A DNA stretch of 64,000 nucleotides, taken from positions 372,001-436,000 of the forward strand of contig JAFDVZ010000007.1 in assembly GCA_018268715.1 (NCBI GenBank), in the 5' to 3' direction. Under the pieces are notes generated by a model. The model saw nothing but the letters and a program-made list of their open reading frames with translations. It searched no databases and was not told where the DNA came from. Of the stretch, positions 7,782-16,694 are shown piece after piece; position 1 is the first letter of the stretch; each line of letters starts with the position of its first letter. The DNA comes from Acidobacteriota bacterium (GTDB taxonomy: Bacteria > Acidobacteriota > Terriglobia > Bryobacterales > Bryobacteraceae). The position numbers and the translations under genes are program-made.

Positions 7782-9914
7782 GTGGCTCAACCGCGGATGA
7801 CCGGCGTGCTGCGCTTCGGCGTCTTCGAACTGGAGCCGCATACCGGGATCCTGCGCAAACACGGGGTCCGCATCCGGCTTCAGGAACAACCCTTTCGGGT
7901 GTTGCTGGCGCTGGTCGAAAAGCGGGGCGAGCCGGTCACTCGCGAGGAGTTGCAGCGCAGGGTGTGGCCGGACACGTCGTTCGGCGATGTCGACCACAGC
8001 CTGAATATCGCCATCAATAAGATTCGCGAGGCGCTCGGCGATGCGGCGGAGACGCCCCGGTTTGTCGAAACGCTGCCGCGGCGCGGCTATCGGTTCATTG
8101 CGCCGGTGGAGGGCGGAGAGCCGCCTGCCCCTGCGGCGCCGACGGCGCGGATTCCGATGTGGTGGTGGCTGGCCGGAGTGGCTCTTGTGGCGGCGGTGTT
8201 GATGGCCGGCGTCGCAATTCGGGTGACGCCAACCGCGCATCCGCGATTGGAGTGGCGGCGGCTGACCAACGATGTCTCACTGAAGCTCGGTCCGGTGCTC
8301 TTCGATGGCGCCCGACTGTACTTCCGCAAGACTACGGTGCTGGCCGCCACGCCTGGGAGGATTCTCCAGATTCCGGCGTCCGGGGGGACCCCCACCAGCG
8401 TCTCCGCCGCAATACCGGCTGGCGCGGCGTACCAGATGCTCGACATCACGCCGGATGGTCAGGAGTTGCTGGTCGCGGTGTTCAGGACCGAGGTAACGGA
8501 CTTCGATCTCAAGGACGATCTCAGGCATCTGGAGACGGGTCCCTTATGGACCACACGGATTGTGGGCGGGTCCGGCCGGCGTCTTGGGAACCTGCTTGCC
8601 CGGGACGCCCGGTATTCGCCGGACGGACGGCGGATTGCGTTCACGGCGGGCGACGTTCAAACGCCCGGTTCGCTGTGGACGGCGTCGGCGGACGGATCCG
8701 ACGCGCGCCGGCTTCTGGAACGGAAGGATCTGGACATTGTGCTGCCCTGCTGGTCGGCGGATGGCGAGCGGATCGCTTTCGGACAGATCGACCGCGCCAC
8801 GCAGCGGCGAAGCGCATGGGAGATCCGGGTGGACGGAACGGGAGCGCGCCGTCTTCTGCCCGATTTTGACCGCAATCATCTGCCCGCCGCCTGGACTCCG
8901 AGTGGCGATGTTCTGCTGATTTCCGAAGGCCAGTTCTGGATCACACGGCCGCGGCGGGTTTTCGAGTTCAAGGAGCCCGCCCCGGTTCAGCTCTCGACGG
9001 GCGACCCGCTTTTCTCCGTTCCGATTCAACTCCAGCGGGGGCGTACGTTCTATTCGGTGGGCAGGACGCAGCTCGGCCAACTGCAGTGTTTCGACATACG
9101 GTCCGGCGCCTGGACGCCGCACCTGGGCGGGATTTCCGCCGAAGCCGCCGAGTACTCGCGAGACGGACAGAACCTGGTCTACACGACGCACCCGGAAAGG
9201 GAGTTGTGGGTTTGCCGGTCCGATGGCAGTCATCCCGTCCAGTTGACCAAGGCGCCGATGCTCGCGGGGCAGGGCCGCTGGTCGCCCGACGGCCGCCTGA
9301 TCGCCTTCGCCGGCAGAAGCACGCCCGATAAGCCCTGGCGCATCTACCTGGCCGACGCCGCGGGAGGCGGTGTGCGTCCGGCGTGTCCCAAAGAGTGCCC
9401 AGGGTTGGATCTGGCCTGGGCGCCGGACGGGAAGACGATCATCTTCGCCGCCCCGGTGGGCATTTTCGCGACGGAGCCGGCGTATCTCAGGCTGTTGAAC
9501 GTGGCGACCGGCGAGGTGACCCGGCTGCCGGGGTCGGAGGGCCTTCACTCGCCACGCGTGTCGCCGGATGGTTCGACGTTGGCGGCGCTCGGTTACCCCG
9601 GCATCGGAGGGTTGAGGCTGTATCGCTTCGCGGACCGGGTCTGGAAGAAGGTTCCGCACCCCGGCCCAGGCGATCCCAATTGGCCCTCGTGGTCGCGGGA
9701 CAGCCAATGGATCTGGTATTACAACTACACGCGGGAGGCGATCCTGCGGGTGCATCTGAGCGACAACCGGCACGAACTCATTGCGCCGTTGAGAGTCGAG
9801 GATATGACGGGGTTCATCGGGCAGTGGTTCAACATCACCAACAACGACGAGCCGATGATCTTGCGCCGGCGCGACGTTCAACAGATCTATTCGCTCACGC
9901 TCGAGCCGCGCTAG
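7782..9914 (+). CDS. Winged-helix DNA-binding / transmembrane / TolB-like propeller protein
   Basis: 710 residues from the GTG at 7782, chosen because GGAGG precedes it by six bases; GTG 7749 and ATG 7797 are alternatives. Residues about 8-105 form an OmpR/ToxR-type winged helix (Trans_reg_C) with REELQRRVWPDTSFGDVDHS and VETLPRRGYRFIAPV. One transmembrane segment follows (about residues 128-150, WWWLAGVALVAAVLMAGVAI). The rest is a periplasmic beta-propeller of PD40/WD40-like repeats, recognisable from phrases such as YSPDGRRIAF and WSPDGRLIAFAG. This CadC/ToxR-like architecture is common in Acidobacteriota; a one-component membrane regulator is likely, with ligand and targets unknown. Its stop is one base from the AraC stop. 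Confidence 0.88.
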   Translation: MAQPRMTGVLRFGVFELEPHTGILRKHGVRIRLQEQPFRVLLALVEKRGEPVTREELQRRVWPDTSFGDVDHSLNIAINKIREALGDAAETPRFVETLPRRGYRFIAPVEGGEPPAPAAPTARIPMWWWLAGVALVAAVLMAGVAIRVTPTAHPRLEWRRLTNDVSLKLGPVLFDGARLYFRKTTVLAATPGRILQIPASGGTPTSVSAAIPAGAAYQMLDITPDGQELLVAVFRTEVTDFDLKDDLRHLETGPLWTTRIVGGSGRRLGNLLARDARYSPDGRRIAFTAGDVQTPGSLWTASADGSDARRLLERKDLDIVLPCWSADGERIAFGQIDRATQRRSAWEIRVDGTGARRLLPDFDRNHLPAAWTPSGDVLLISEGQFWITRPRRVFEFKEPAPVQLSTGDPLFSVPIQLQRGRTFYSVGRTQLGQLQCFDIRSGAWTPHLGGISAEAAEYSRDGQNLVYTTHPERELWVCRSDGSHPVQLTKAPMLAGQGRWSPDGRLIAFAGRSTPDKPWRIYLADAAGGGVRPACPKECPGLDLAWAPDGKTIIFAAPVGIFATEPAYLRLLNVATGEVTRLPGSEGLHSPRVSPDGSTLAALGYPGIGGLRLYRFADRVWKKVPHPGPGDPNWPSWSRDSQWIWYYNYTREAILRVHLSDNRHELIAPLRVEDMTGFIGQWFNITNNDEPMILRRRDVQQIYSLTLEPR

Positions 9915-9915
9915 T

Positions 9916-10851
9916 TCAGGCTAATCGAGCGGGGCCGGCGTTCTGCTCGACCGACTGGCGGGCCTGCCGCGCGAACGCGCCCGGCGCGCATCCCAGCCGT
10001 TTGCGGAACGCGGTGCTGAAGGCGCTGGCCGACTGGTAGCCGATCTCCAGCGCCAGATGATCGAGTGACTTGCCGCCGCGGTTCAGGGCGTCCTGGGCCA
10101 GACTCATGCGCCAGCGCGACAGGTACTCCATGGGCGCGCATCCGACGGTGGCGGCAAAGTGGGCGGCGAACGCCGACCGGGACATGCCCGCGCGTTTCGC
10201 GAGCCCGGCGACGGTCCACCCGCTTCCCACGTCGGCGTGCATCGCCTGTAGCGTGCGGGAAATGGCGGCGTCGCGCAAGCCGGCGATGAGCCCCGGCGAG
10301 GCGCTCTGACGGGTCAAGCACGGCCAACGCAACGCTTCCACCAGCATCGCTTCGAGAAAGTGTTGCAGGATCGTTTCCCGGCCCGGCCGCTGGGATCCGT
10401 ATTCGTCCAGGATCAGGCCGATCATGCGCGTAAGACGGCTGGTGTCGAATTCGGCGGCGCGAACGTGAATCGGCTGCGCCATCAGCTCCAGCAGGGCCGC
10501 GTTCACATGGTCGACCTCGAACGTGCCGCCGATCATGCGGAAATCCGGCGCTCCTTTGGGATCGCCGTGACGGACTCCGTTTCGCGATGGACGACCCGGG
10601 ACGCAGTCCGCCCCCAGTTCGCTCGCCAGCGTAAAGGCGGGCGTCAGCGGCAGCAGCAGGAAGTCGCCGTGTTCGAGCAGCCGCGGCGGATGGTTCTCCA
10701 ACGTGAGCCAGCAGCGTCCGGTCTGCACGATGCAGAAGCTGGGCGTCGGGTGGCTTTCGTACCGCACGCCCCAGCGGCCGCGGCCGGTGATCGGTTTCGA
10801 GAACGCCGCGCGTGGGCGGAGCAGGGCGACGATGTCGGTGAGGGGATCCAT
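9916..10851 (-). CDS. AraC-family transcriptional regulator with cupin-like N-terminal domain
   Basis: 311 residues. The N-terminal ~190 residues resemble the cupin-type ligand domain of AraC regulators (SFCIVQTGRCWLTL, LLEHGDFLLLPLTPAF). The C-terminal ~100 residues carry two helix-turn-helix motifs: WTVAGLAKRAGMSRSAFAAH and, after a linker, LDHLALEIGYQSASAFSTAF followed by GCAPGAFARQ. It is divergent from a short-chain dehydrogenase gene with a 98-base shared gap, the classic arrangement of an AraC regulator and its target. Inducer unknown. Confidence 0.9.
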   Translation of the reverse strand: MDPLTDIVALLRPRAAFSKPITGRGRWGVRYESHPTPSFCIVQTGRCWLTLENHPPRLLEHGDFLLLPLTPAFTLASELGADCVPGRPSRNGVRHGDPKGAPDFRMIGGTFEVDHVNAALLELMAQPIHVRAAEFDTSRLTRMIGLILDEYGSQRPGRETILQHFLEAMLVEALRWPCLTRQSASPGLIAGLRDAAISRTLQAMHADVGSGWTVAGLAKRAGMSRSAFAAHFAATVGCAPMEYLSRWRMSLAQDALNRGGKSLDHLALEIGYQSASAFSTAFRKRLGCAPGAFARQARQSVEQNAGPARLA

Positions 10852-10949
10852 ATTGGACGATCAATAACAATACAAGGAGCTTTGATTATAGAAACACCAA
10901 CCGACGTTGTCTATTCTTGTCATGTAAGGAACACAAACGGAGCGATCAC

Positions 10950-11714
10950 ATGAATCAAAAGACCATTCTCATCACAGGCGCCTCTTCCGGTTATGGCAAG
11001 GCGACGGCGGAACTGTTTCTGGAGCGCGGCTGGAACGTTGTCGCGACCATGCGGAAGCCGAATCCGGACATCTTCCGCTCAAAGAGCGAACGGCTTGCCG
11101 TGGCGCCGCTGGACGTCACCGACCCGAACAGCATCCGGGAGGCGATTGCCGAGACCCTCAGGAAATTCGGGTCACTCGATGTGCTGGTGAACAACGCTGG
11201 CATCGGGGTGGTCGGGGCCTTCGAGGCGACGCCAATGGCCACGGTGCGCGAGGTGTTTGAGACCAACACCTTCGGAGTGATGGCGATGACGCAGGCGGTC
11301 CTGCCGATGTTCAGGGAACGGAAGGCGGGAACCGTGGTGAACGTGACATCCAGCGCGACGCTCCAGCGGATGCCGCTGGCGGCGGCGTACACGGCAAGCA
11401 AGTCGGCCATCGAAGGCTTCACCGGTTCGCTGGCCTTCGAACTAGCGGCGTTTCAGGTGAAGGCGAAGTTGGTGGAGCCGGGCTACGGGCCGACGACCCG
11501 ATTTTCCGCCAACGCGGGGCATCGGCTCGAAGGGCTGATTCCGGAAGCGTATGCGGCGTTCGCGGAGCCGATCTTCGCGTCATTCGCCCGCCCGGCGGCG
11601 GTGACCACCGAAGCGGACGTGGCTGAAACGGTTTATCGCGCGGTGACCGACACGACCGGACAACTGCGATTCCCGGCGGGGGCCGACGCGGTGGCGGCGG
11701 CGCAATTTCGATAG
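10950..11714 (+). CDS. Short-chain dehydrogenase/reductase (SDR)
   Basis: 254 residues. The ATG at 10950 begins directly at the nucleotide-binding strand: ILITGASSGYGKATA carries the TGxxxGxG motif. NNAG is at 81-84, and the catalytic set is S135, Y147 and K151 (YTASK). This is the classical SDR layout for an NAD(P)-dependent oxidoreductase acting on a carbonyl/alcohol pair. The divergent AraC-type regulator probably controls it. The substrate cannot be inferred. Confidence 0.9.
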   Translation: MNQKTILITGASSGYGKATAELFLERGWNVVATMRKPNPDIFRSKSERLAVAPLDVTDPNSIREAIAETLRKFGSLDVLVNNAGIGVVGAFEATPMATVREVFETNTFGVMAMTQAVLPMFRERKAGTVVNVTSSATLQRMPLAAAYTASKSAIEGFTGSLAFELAAFQVKAKLVEPGYGPTTRFSANAGHRLEGLIPEAYAAFAEPIFASFARPAAVTTEADVAETVYRAVTDTTGQLRFPAGADAVAAAQFR

Positions 11715-11946
11715 GCCGGCGGAAGGGACTCCCCGATCAGCATCCGCGGTGGCGGCCTGGCGCGCAATCCGGGGACGGCTTCTGGCGCCGGCTTCGCCGC
11801 TTGCTGTCACGCCTCGCGGAAGCCGCTAGACCTGGAGGACAGAACAATGCTCCCTGGGTGACATTTTTCTTGGCCCAATTCGCGGCCGGTTCATTTGCTG
11901 TCGATCTTTTTGTAAACTATTGACCGCAGGTGCGTTGAATCGGGAG

Positions 11947-12023
11947 TGGTGGGCGGTGCGGGGTTCGAACCTGCGACCTCCTGCTTGTAAGGCAGGCGCT
12001 CTAACCGGCTGAGCTAACCGCCC
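11947..12023 (-). tRNA. tRNA-Val (anticodon UAC)
   Basis: Read on the minus strand from 12023, the sequence folds as a complete cloverleaf: acceptor stem GGGCGGT/ACCGCCC, D-arm with AGCTCAGCCGGTTAGAGC, anticodon stem CCTGC/GCAGG with loop CTTACAA (anticodon TAC), T-arm with GGTTCGAACC, discriminator A. The 3' CCA is encoded (11947-11949). No intron or anomaly is visible. The gene stands alone, about 230 bases beyond the end of the SDR gene. Confidence 0.97.
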
Positions 12024-12049
12024 GGTCTCTTCATTCTACTACCTGGCGC

Positions 12050-13069
12050 TCAGTTTCCCACGTAGCGCGCATAGAGGCTGCGAGCCACCCCGACGTCCGT
12101 CGTACCTTTGATGATCGCGCGGCCGTCCGGGAACACCGTCAGCTCGCAATCCTCCACAGCCGCCCGCAAAGCGAATTCGTTGAACCGAATCGAACCTGCC
12201 GCCACCGGCTCCAACTGCCGCGCCAGGTCCGGCAGGTCGACCGGGCGCGAGCGTTCGTGGATCTGGACGGCGTTGCGTCCGCACAGGCTCACCGGCGCCC
12301 GGCGCCGCCCTTCCAGATGCACAAAGCGCCGTTGTACACAGCACGGGCACATGGGATCCCGGCCCGGCGGCGACACCTGGCGCACCACGCTGGTCCACAC
12401 GTCGAGCGTCGCGATCGAGCCGGTCACCTCATCGGCGTGGCCCGACAGGATACGCAGCGCCTCGCCCACCTGTAACGCCGCCACCGCCGTCGTCACCGGC
12501 CCCAGGACGCCCGCTGTTTCGCAGGTCGGCTGCACGCCCGTGGGCGGATCCGGATAGACGCAACGGAAGCATGCAGTCTGTCCGGGGATCACCGCCATGC
12601 GAATCCCGTAGCTGGCCACCGCCGCGCCGTAGATCCACGGGATGCCGAAGCTGACGGCGAAATCGTTCAGCAGGTAGCGTGTCTCGAAGTTGTCGGTTCC
12701 GTCGAGCACCAGCCCGACATCGCCCAGCAGGTCCTCGGCGTTGGCGGCGGTCAAGTCGGCGACGGCCGCCTCCACGCCGACGCCCGAGTTCACCTTACGT
12801 AAACGGTTAGCGGCCGCGACGGCCTTGGGGGCGCCCTCGGCGGCGTCGGCTTCGTCAAACAGGAGCTGCCGCTGCAGATTGCTGACTTCCACGTAGTCGC
12901 GATCAACCAGTCGTAGAAAGCCCACACCGGCGCGCGCCAGCAACTCGGCCTGAGCCGAGCCCAACGCGCCGCAACCGACAATCGCCACGCGCGAAGCGCT
13001 GATTCGCTGCTGGCCGACATGGCCGACGGGAGCGAAGCGCTCCTGCCGGGAGTACCTCTGATCCTCCAT
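12050..13069 (-). CDS. ThiF/MoeB-family adenylyltransferase (E1-like)
   Basis: 339 residues. The nucleotide-binding loop is VGCGALGS (residues 31-38), with the ATP/Mg site residues in DGTDNFETRYLLND (D126). The zinc cysteines are C167/C170 and C241/C244, and C183 in PTCETAG sits where the family's catalytic or crossover cysteine lies. Such enzymes adenylate the C-terminal glycine of ThiS/MoaD-like sulfur carriers in thiamine or molybdopterin synthesis, or of related ubiquitin-like modifiers. An extra C-terminal domain (about residues 255-339) follows, as in ThiF/MoeB proteins with a fused tail. No carrier gene is adjacent, so the pathway is undecided. Confidence 0.85.
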   Translation of the reverse strand: MEDQRYSRQERFAPVGHVGQQRISASRVAIVGCGALGSAQAELLARAGVGFLRLVDRDYVEVSNLQRQLLFDEADAAEGAPKAVAAANRLRKVNSGVGVEAAVADLTAANAEDLLGDVGLVLDGTDNFETRYLLNDFAVSFGIPWIYGAAVASYGIRMAVIPGQTACFRCVYPDPPTGVQPTCETAGVLGPVTTAVAALQVGEALRILSGHADEVTGSIATLDVWTSVVRQVSPPGRDPMCPCCVQRRFVHLEGRRRAPVSLCGRNAVQIHERSRPVDLPDLARQLEPVAAGSIRFNEFALRAAVEDCELTVFPDGRAIIKGTTDVGVARSLYARYVGN

Positions 13070-13110
13070 ACATCACAGATGGTAACAACCGTTGCGCTAT
13101 CATTCAGAAC

Positions 13111-16068
13111 GTGCGGCGTCCTTCTGGCATCTGGCCGCCGATGCTTCTGGCAGCTTTCCTGTTTTTCGCAGGCGCGGGGTTGAGGGCCGCGGATGAGCTG
13201 CTCGAAGGCCGGCAGGTTCTCGGGATCGAGTTCGAACCCGCCGGTCAACCGTTGCCGCGCGCCGAACTCGACCGTTTGATTCCCTTCAAGGCGGGTGACT
13301 CGTACCACGCCGCGACGGTTCGCGACGCGATCCAGAAGCTCTATTCGACGGGACGCTATACCGACATCGCGGTCGACGCCGTCCCTGCCGCCGCAGGAGT
13401 CACGGTCCGGTTCATCACCACGGCCAACGCGTTCATCGGACGAGTGACCGCCACAGGATCGCCCGAGCCGCCGAACGCGGGGCAACTGGTCACCGCCACG
13501 AAGCTCCAACTGGGAACGGAGTTCGCCAACAACGACATCCGCCAGGCGGAGGAGAGCATCCTCGAACGCCTGCGGGCCAACGGGCTGTATCAGGCCAAGG
13601 TGAGCCACAGCGCCACGCGCGACGCCGACATCGATCAGATCAACATCGACTTCCGAATCGATCCGGGGGCGCGTGCGAAGTTCGCCGGCGTGGAAATGAC
13701 GGGCGACCCGTCGAGGACGAGCGAGGCGATCGCCCGATCCACGCGCTGGCGGCGTCCATTCGGCCTGTTCGGCTGGCGGCCGATGAGCGAAAGCCGCGTC
13801 CAGAACGGGCTTGAGAACGTCCGCGCCTACTACCAGCGTCACGACCGTTTGCTCGCGCGCGTCACCCTCTCCGGGCTCAAGTACGACGAGAAAGCGAACG
13901 CCGTCACCCCGAGCCTCACCATCGATCCGGGGCCCCTGGTGCGCGTCACCACGTCGGGCGTGAAGGTGCCGAAGGGCAAGTTGCGGCAGATGATCCCGAT
14001 CTACCAGGAACGGTCTGTGGATCGCAGCCTGCTCATCGAAGGCCAGCGCAACCTGATCGACTACTTCCAGGCGCAAGGGTACTTCGACGCGTCGGTGGAC
14101 TTCAACCAGAGCCGCAACGGCAAGGACGAGGAAGTGGTGGAGTACGAAATCGACCGCAACGAGCGCCACAAACTGGCGGCGATTGCGATCGCGGGAAACC
14201 GCTACTTCACAAGCGACATTATTCGAGAGCGCATGTACCTTGCGCCGGCGTCGTTTCCCAGGTTCCCGCGCGGCCGCTACAGCCAGCGGTATCTCGAGCG
14301 GGACCGGAGCGCGATCGAGGATCTGTACCGTTCGAACGGATTCCGCGACGTGCGGGTTTCGCCCGAGGTGGACGACGACTATCAGGGGCGTCACGGCTCG
14401 ATCGCCGTCAAGATGAACGTGGAGGAAGGGTCGCAGTACCTGATCGATAAGCTGGAACTGGAGGGCGTCGCCGACAAAGATCGCGAGCGACTGATCTCGA
14501 TTCTCCATTCGGCCGCCGGGCAGCCGTTTTCCGAGTACAACGTGGCCAGCGACCGCGACGCCGTGCTCGCCTACTACTTCAACGCCGGCTATCCGAACGC
14601 CACTTTCGACTGGTCGCAGTCTCCTTCGGCCGATCCTCACAAAGTGGATGTGAAGTTCACGATCCATCCCGGCGACCGGGAGTTCGTTCGCAAAGTGGTG
14701 GTGAACGGACTGCGCGCCACCAATCCCGCACTGGTGAACCAACGGATCGACATCACGGCCGGCGACCCACTGTCGCAAACCCGCATCGCCGACGTGCAAA
14801 GGCGTCTGTACGACCTCGGCATCTTCGCCAAGGTGCAGACGGCGGTGCAGAATCCGGATGGCCGCGAAGAGGGCAAGTACGTGCTCTACCAGCTCGAGGA
14901 AGCGCGGCGCTATTCGGTGAACGTGGGGTTTGGCGCGGAGGTGGCGCGCATCGGCGGAGGCGTTACAACGTTCGACGCGCCGGCCGGCGCCACGGGATTT
15001 TCTCCGCGCGTTTCGCTAGGCGTCAGCCGGCTTAACTTCCTGGGCCTGGGCCACACGGTCAGCCTGCAATCGCGCGTGTCCACCCTGCAGAAACGCGTGC
15101 TGCTGTCTTATTTCGCTCCGCAGTTTCAGGGCAGCGACCGGCTGAACCTCACCTTCACCGGGCTGTATGACGATTCGCGCGACGTTCGCACGTTCGCGGC
15201 ACGGCGCGTGGAAGGGTCCATCCAGTTGGGGCAGCGGTTCACACGCGCCAATACAATGCAGTACCGGTTCGTTTACCGGGACGTGTTCGTGGATCCGAAT
15301 TCGGTGAAGATCAACGAACAGTTGATCCCGATTCTGTCGCAGTCGGTGCGGGTGGCGGGCATTTCAACGACCCTTATCACGGATCGTCGCGACGACCCGA
15401 CCGACGCCCACCGCGGCCTGTACCAGACCATCGACGTTGGCTACGCGTCGAAGGCGTTCGGTTCGCAGACGGGGTTTGTCCGGATGGTGGTGAAGAACTC
15501 CACCTATCACCGGCTGACCCGCGATCTGATCTTTGCGCGCACCACGAATTTCGGGTTCATCCAGCGCACGGGAGGGTTGGCGGAGATCCCGCTGCCGGAA
15601 CGCTATTTTTCCGGCGGCGCATACTCGAACCGGGCGTTTCCCGACAATCAGGCGGGGCCGCGCGATCCCATCACGGGATTTCCGCTGGGCGGCACGGCGG
15701 TGTTGATGAACTCCTTCGAGCTCCGATTCCCCCTGCTCGGCGACAACCTGGGGGGCGTGCTGTTTCACGACGCCGGCAACGTGTACTCGAGCCTCGGCGA
15801 CATCAGCCTGCGTTTCCGCCAGCGGGACGTGCAAGACTTCAATTACATGGTGCACGGCGTTGGTTTCGGGATCCGCTATCGCACGCCGCTCGGACCGATT
15901 CGGGCGGACATTTCGCTGAGTCCGAACTCGCCCCACTTCATCGGATTCCAGGGCAGCCGGGATTCCTTGTTGACCTGCTCCGCGCCGGGCAGTTCCACCA
16001 CTTGCCCGTCCGTTCCGCAGCGCATTTCGCTGTTCCAATTCCATTTCTCGCTGGGGCAGGCGTTTTGA
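13111..16068 (+). CDS. BamA/TamA-family outer-membrane assembly protein
   Basis: 985 residues from GTG 13111 (ATG 13141 is an alternative that still leaves a signal peptide). After the signal (cleavage after GLRA) comes a long periplasmic part with several POTRA-type repeats, for example IPFKAGDSYHAATVRDAIQK and ITAGDPLSQTRIADVQRRLY. The C-terminal third is an Omp85 beta-barrel ending ...FHFSLGQAF with a terminal Phe, the usual beta-signal. The family inserts outer-membrane proteins (BamA) or assists TamB (TamA). Direct linkage to a SurA-like chaperone and tamB favours a TamA-like role, but the length allows BamA. GTG and first -10-like TATCAT (13098-13103) are so close that a leaderless mRNA is possible. 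Confidence 0.88.
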   Translation: MRRPSGIWPPMLLAAFLFFAGAGLRAADELLEGRQVLGIEFEPAGQPLPRAELDRLIPFKAGDSYHAATVRDAIQKLYSTGRYTDIAVDAVPAAAGVTVRFITTANAFIGRVTATGSPEPPNAGQLVTATKLQLGTEFANNDIRQAEESILERLRANGLYQAKVSHSATRDADIDQINIDFRIDPGARAKFAGVEMTGDPSRTSEAIARSTRWRRPFGLFGWRPMSESRVQNGLENVRAYYQRHDRLLARVTLSGLKYDEKANAVTPSLTIDPGPLVRVTTSGVKVPKGKLRQMIPIYQERSVDRSLLIEGQRNLIDYFQAQGYFDASVDFNQSRNGKDEEVVEYEIDRNERHKLAAIAIAGNRYFTSDIIRERMYLAPASFPRFPRGRYSQRYLERDRSAIEDLYRSNGFRDVRVSPEVDDDYQGRHGSIAVKMNVEEGSQYLIDKLELEGVADKDRERLISILHSAAGQPFSEYNVASDRDAVLAYYFNAGYPNATFDWSQSPSADPHKVDVKFTIHPGDREFVRKVVVNGLRATNPALVNQRIDITAGDPLSQTRIADVQRRLYDLGIFAKVQTAVQNPDGREEGKYVLYQLEEARRYSVNVGFGAEVARIGGGVTTFDAPAGATGFSPRVSLGVSRLNFLGLGHTVSLQSRVSTLQKRVLLSYFAPQFQGSDRLNLTFTGLYDDSRDVRTFAARRVEGSIQLGQRFTRANTMQYRFVYRDVFVDPNSVKINEQLIPILSQSVRVAGISTTLITDRRDDPTDAHRGLYQTIDVGYASKAFGSQTGFVRMVVKNSTYHRLTRDLIFARTTNFGFIQRTGGLAEIPLPERYFSGGAYSNRAFPDNQAGPRDPITGFPLGGTAVLMNSFELRFPLLGDNLGGVLFHDAGNVYSSLGDISLRFRQRDVQDFNYMVHGVGFGIRYRTPLGPIRADISLSPNSPHFIGFQGSRDSLLTCSAPGSSTTCPSVPQRISLFQFHFSLGQAF

Positions 16069-16694
16069 TGGCGCGGGCGCTGCTCATCCTGGTCCTGGGG
16101 ATCGTGCTCCGTGCCGCCATCGTGGATCGCATCGCGGCGACGGTGGGACGCGAAGTGATCCCGGATTCCCTGGTGTGGGAACAGATTCGTCTGGCGGCGC
16201 TGATGGAAGGCGCCGAGCCGGACCTGAGCCTGGAGAACCGGCGGAAGATGCTGGAACGCCTGATCGAGCAGACGCTGATCCGCCGGGAGGTGGAGTTTAC
16301 GCGCTTCCCGCCGGCGCAGGACGCAGACGCGGCCCCCTTGCTCGACCAGGTGAAGTCGCGTTATCCGGGGGGCCTGGCTGATGCGCTCGAGTGCCGTGGC
16401 GTTTCGGAGCAGACGTTGGCGGCGCAACTGCGCTGGCAGGTCACCATGCTGCGGTTCATCGAATACCGGTTCCAGCCCGCCATCCAGGTGTCGGATTCCC
16501 AACTGCGCCGGGAGTACCGGCGGCAGGCGGCGGCCTGGCGCGAGCACAACAGCGGTGAACCGCCGCCGCTCGACGACATGCGGCCTCAACTCGAGAAGAT
16601 TCTGCGGCAGCAGTTGACCGACTCGGCGCTCGACCGCTGGTTGGGCGAGGTCCGCACCCAGAACACGATCCTGTATCGCGGAGACTATCGATGA
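16068..16694 (+). CDS. SurA N-domain-like periplasmic chaperone lacking a PPIase domain
   Basis: 208 residues, starting in TGATG overlap with the Omp85 gene. A short hydrophobic N-terminus (MARALLILVLGIVLRAA) is followed by VDRIAATVGREVIPDSLVWE, the phrase that opens SurA/PrsA-type foldases, then a helical segment (LERLIEQTLIRREV) and a C-terminal helix. No parvulin PPIase domain is present, so this is the chaperone core only. Its position between an outer-membrane insertase and tamB suggests escort of outer-membrane proteins or assembly intermediates (inference). It ends in an ATGA overlap with tamB. Confidence 0.75.
   Translation: MARALLILVLGIVLRAAIVDRIAATVGREVIPDSLVWEQIRLAALMEGAEPDLSLENRRKMLERLIEQTLIRREVEFTRFPPAQDADAAPLLDQVKSRYPGGLADALECRGVSEQTLAAQLRWQVTMLRFIEYRFQPAIQVSDSQLRREYRRQAAAWREHNSGEPPPLDDMRPQLEKILRQQLTDSALDRWLGEVRTQNTILYRGDYR

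Noticed and set aside
11841-11900. Possible insertion-sequence end (CTGGGTGACATTTTTC)
   Set aside because: The phrase recalls terminal repeats of some IS families, but there is no partner repeat, target duplication or transposase fragment nearby.
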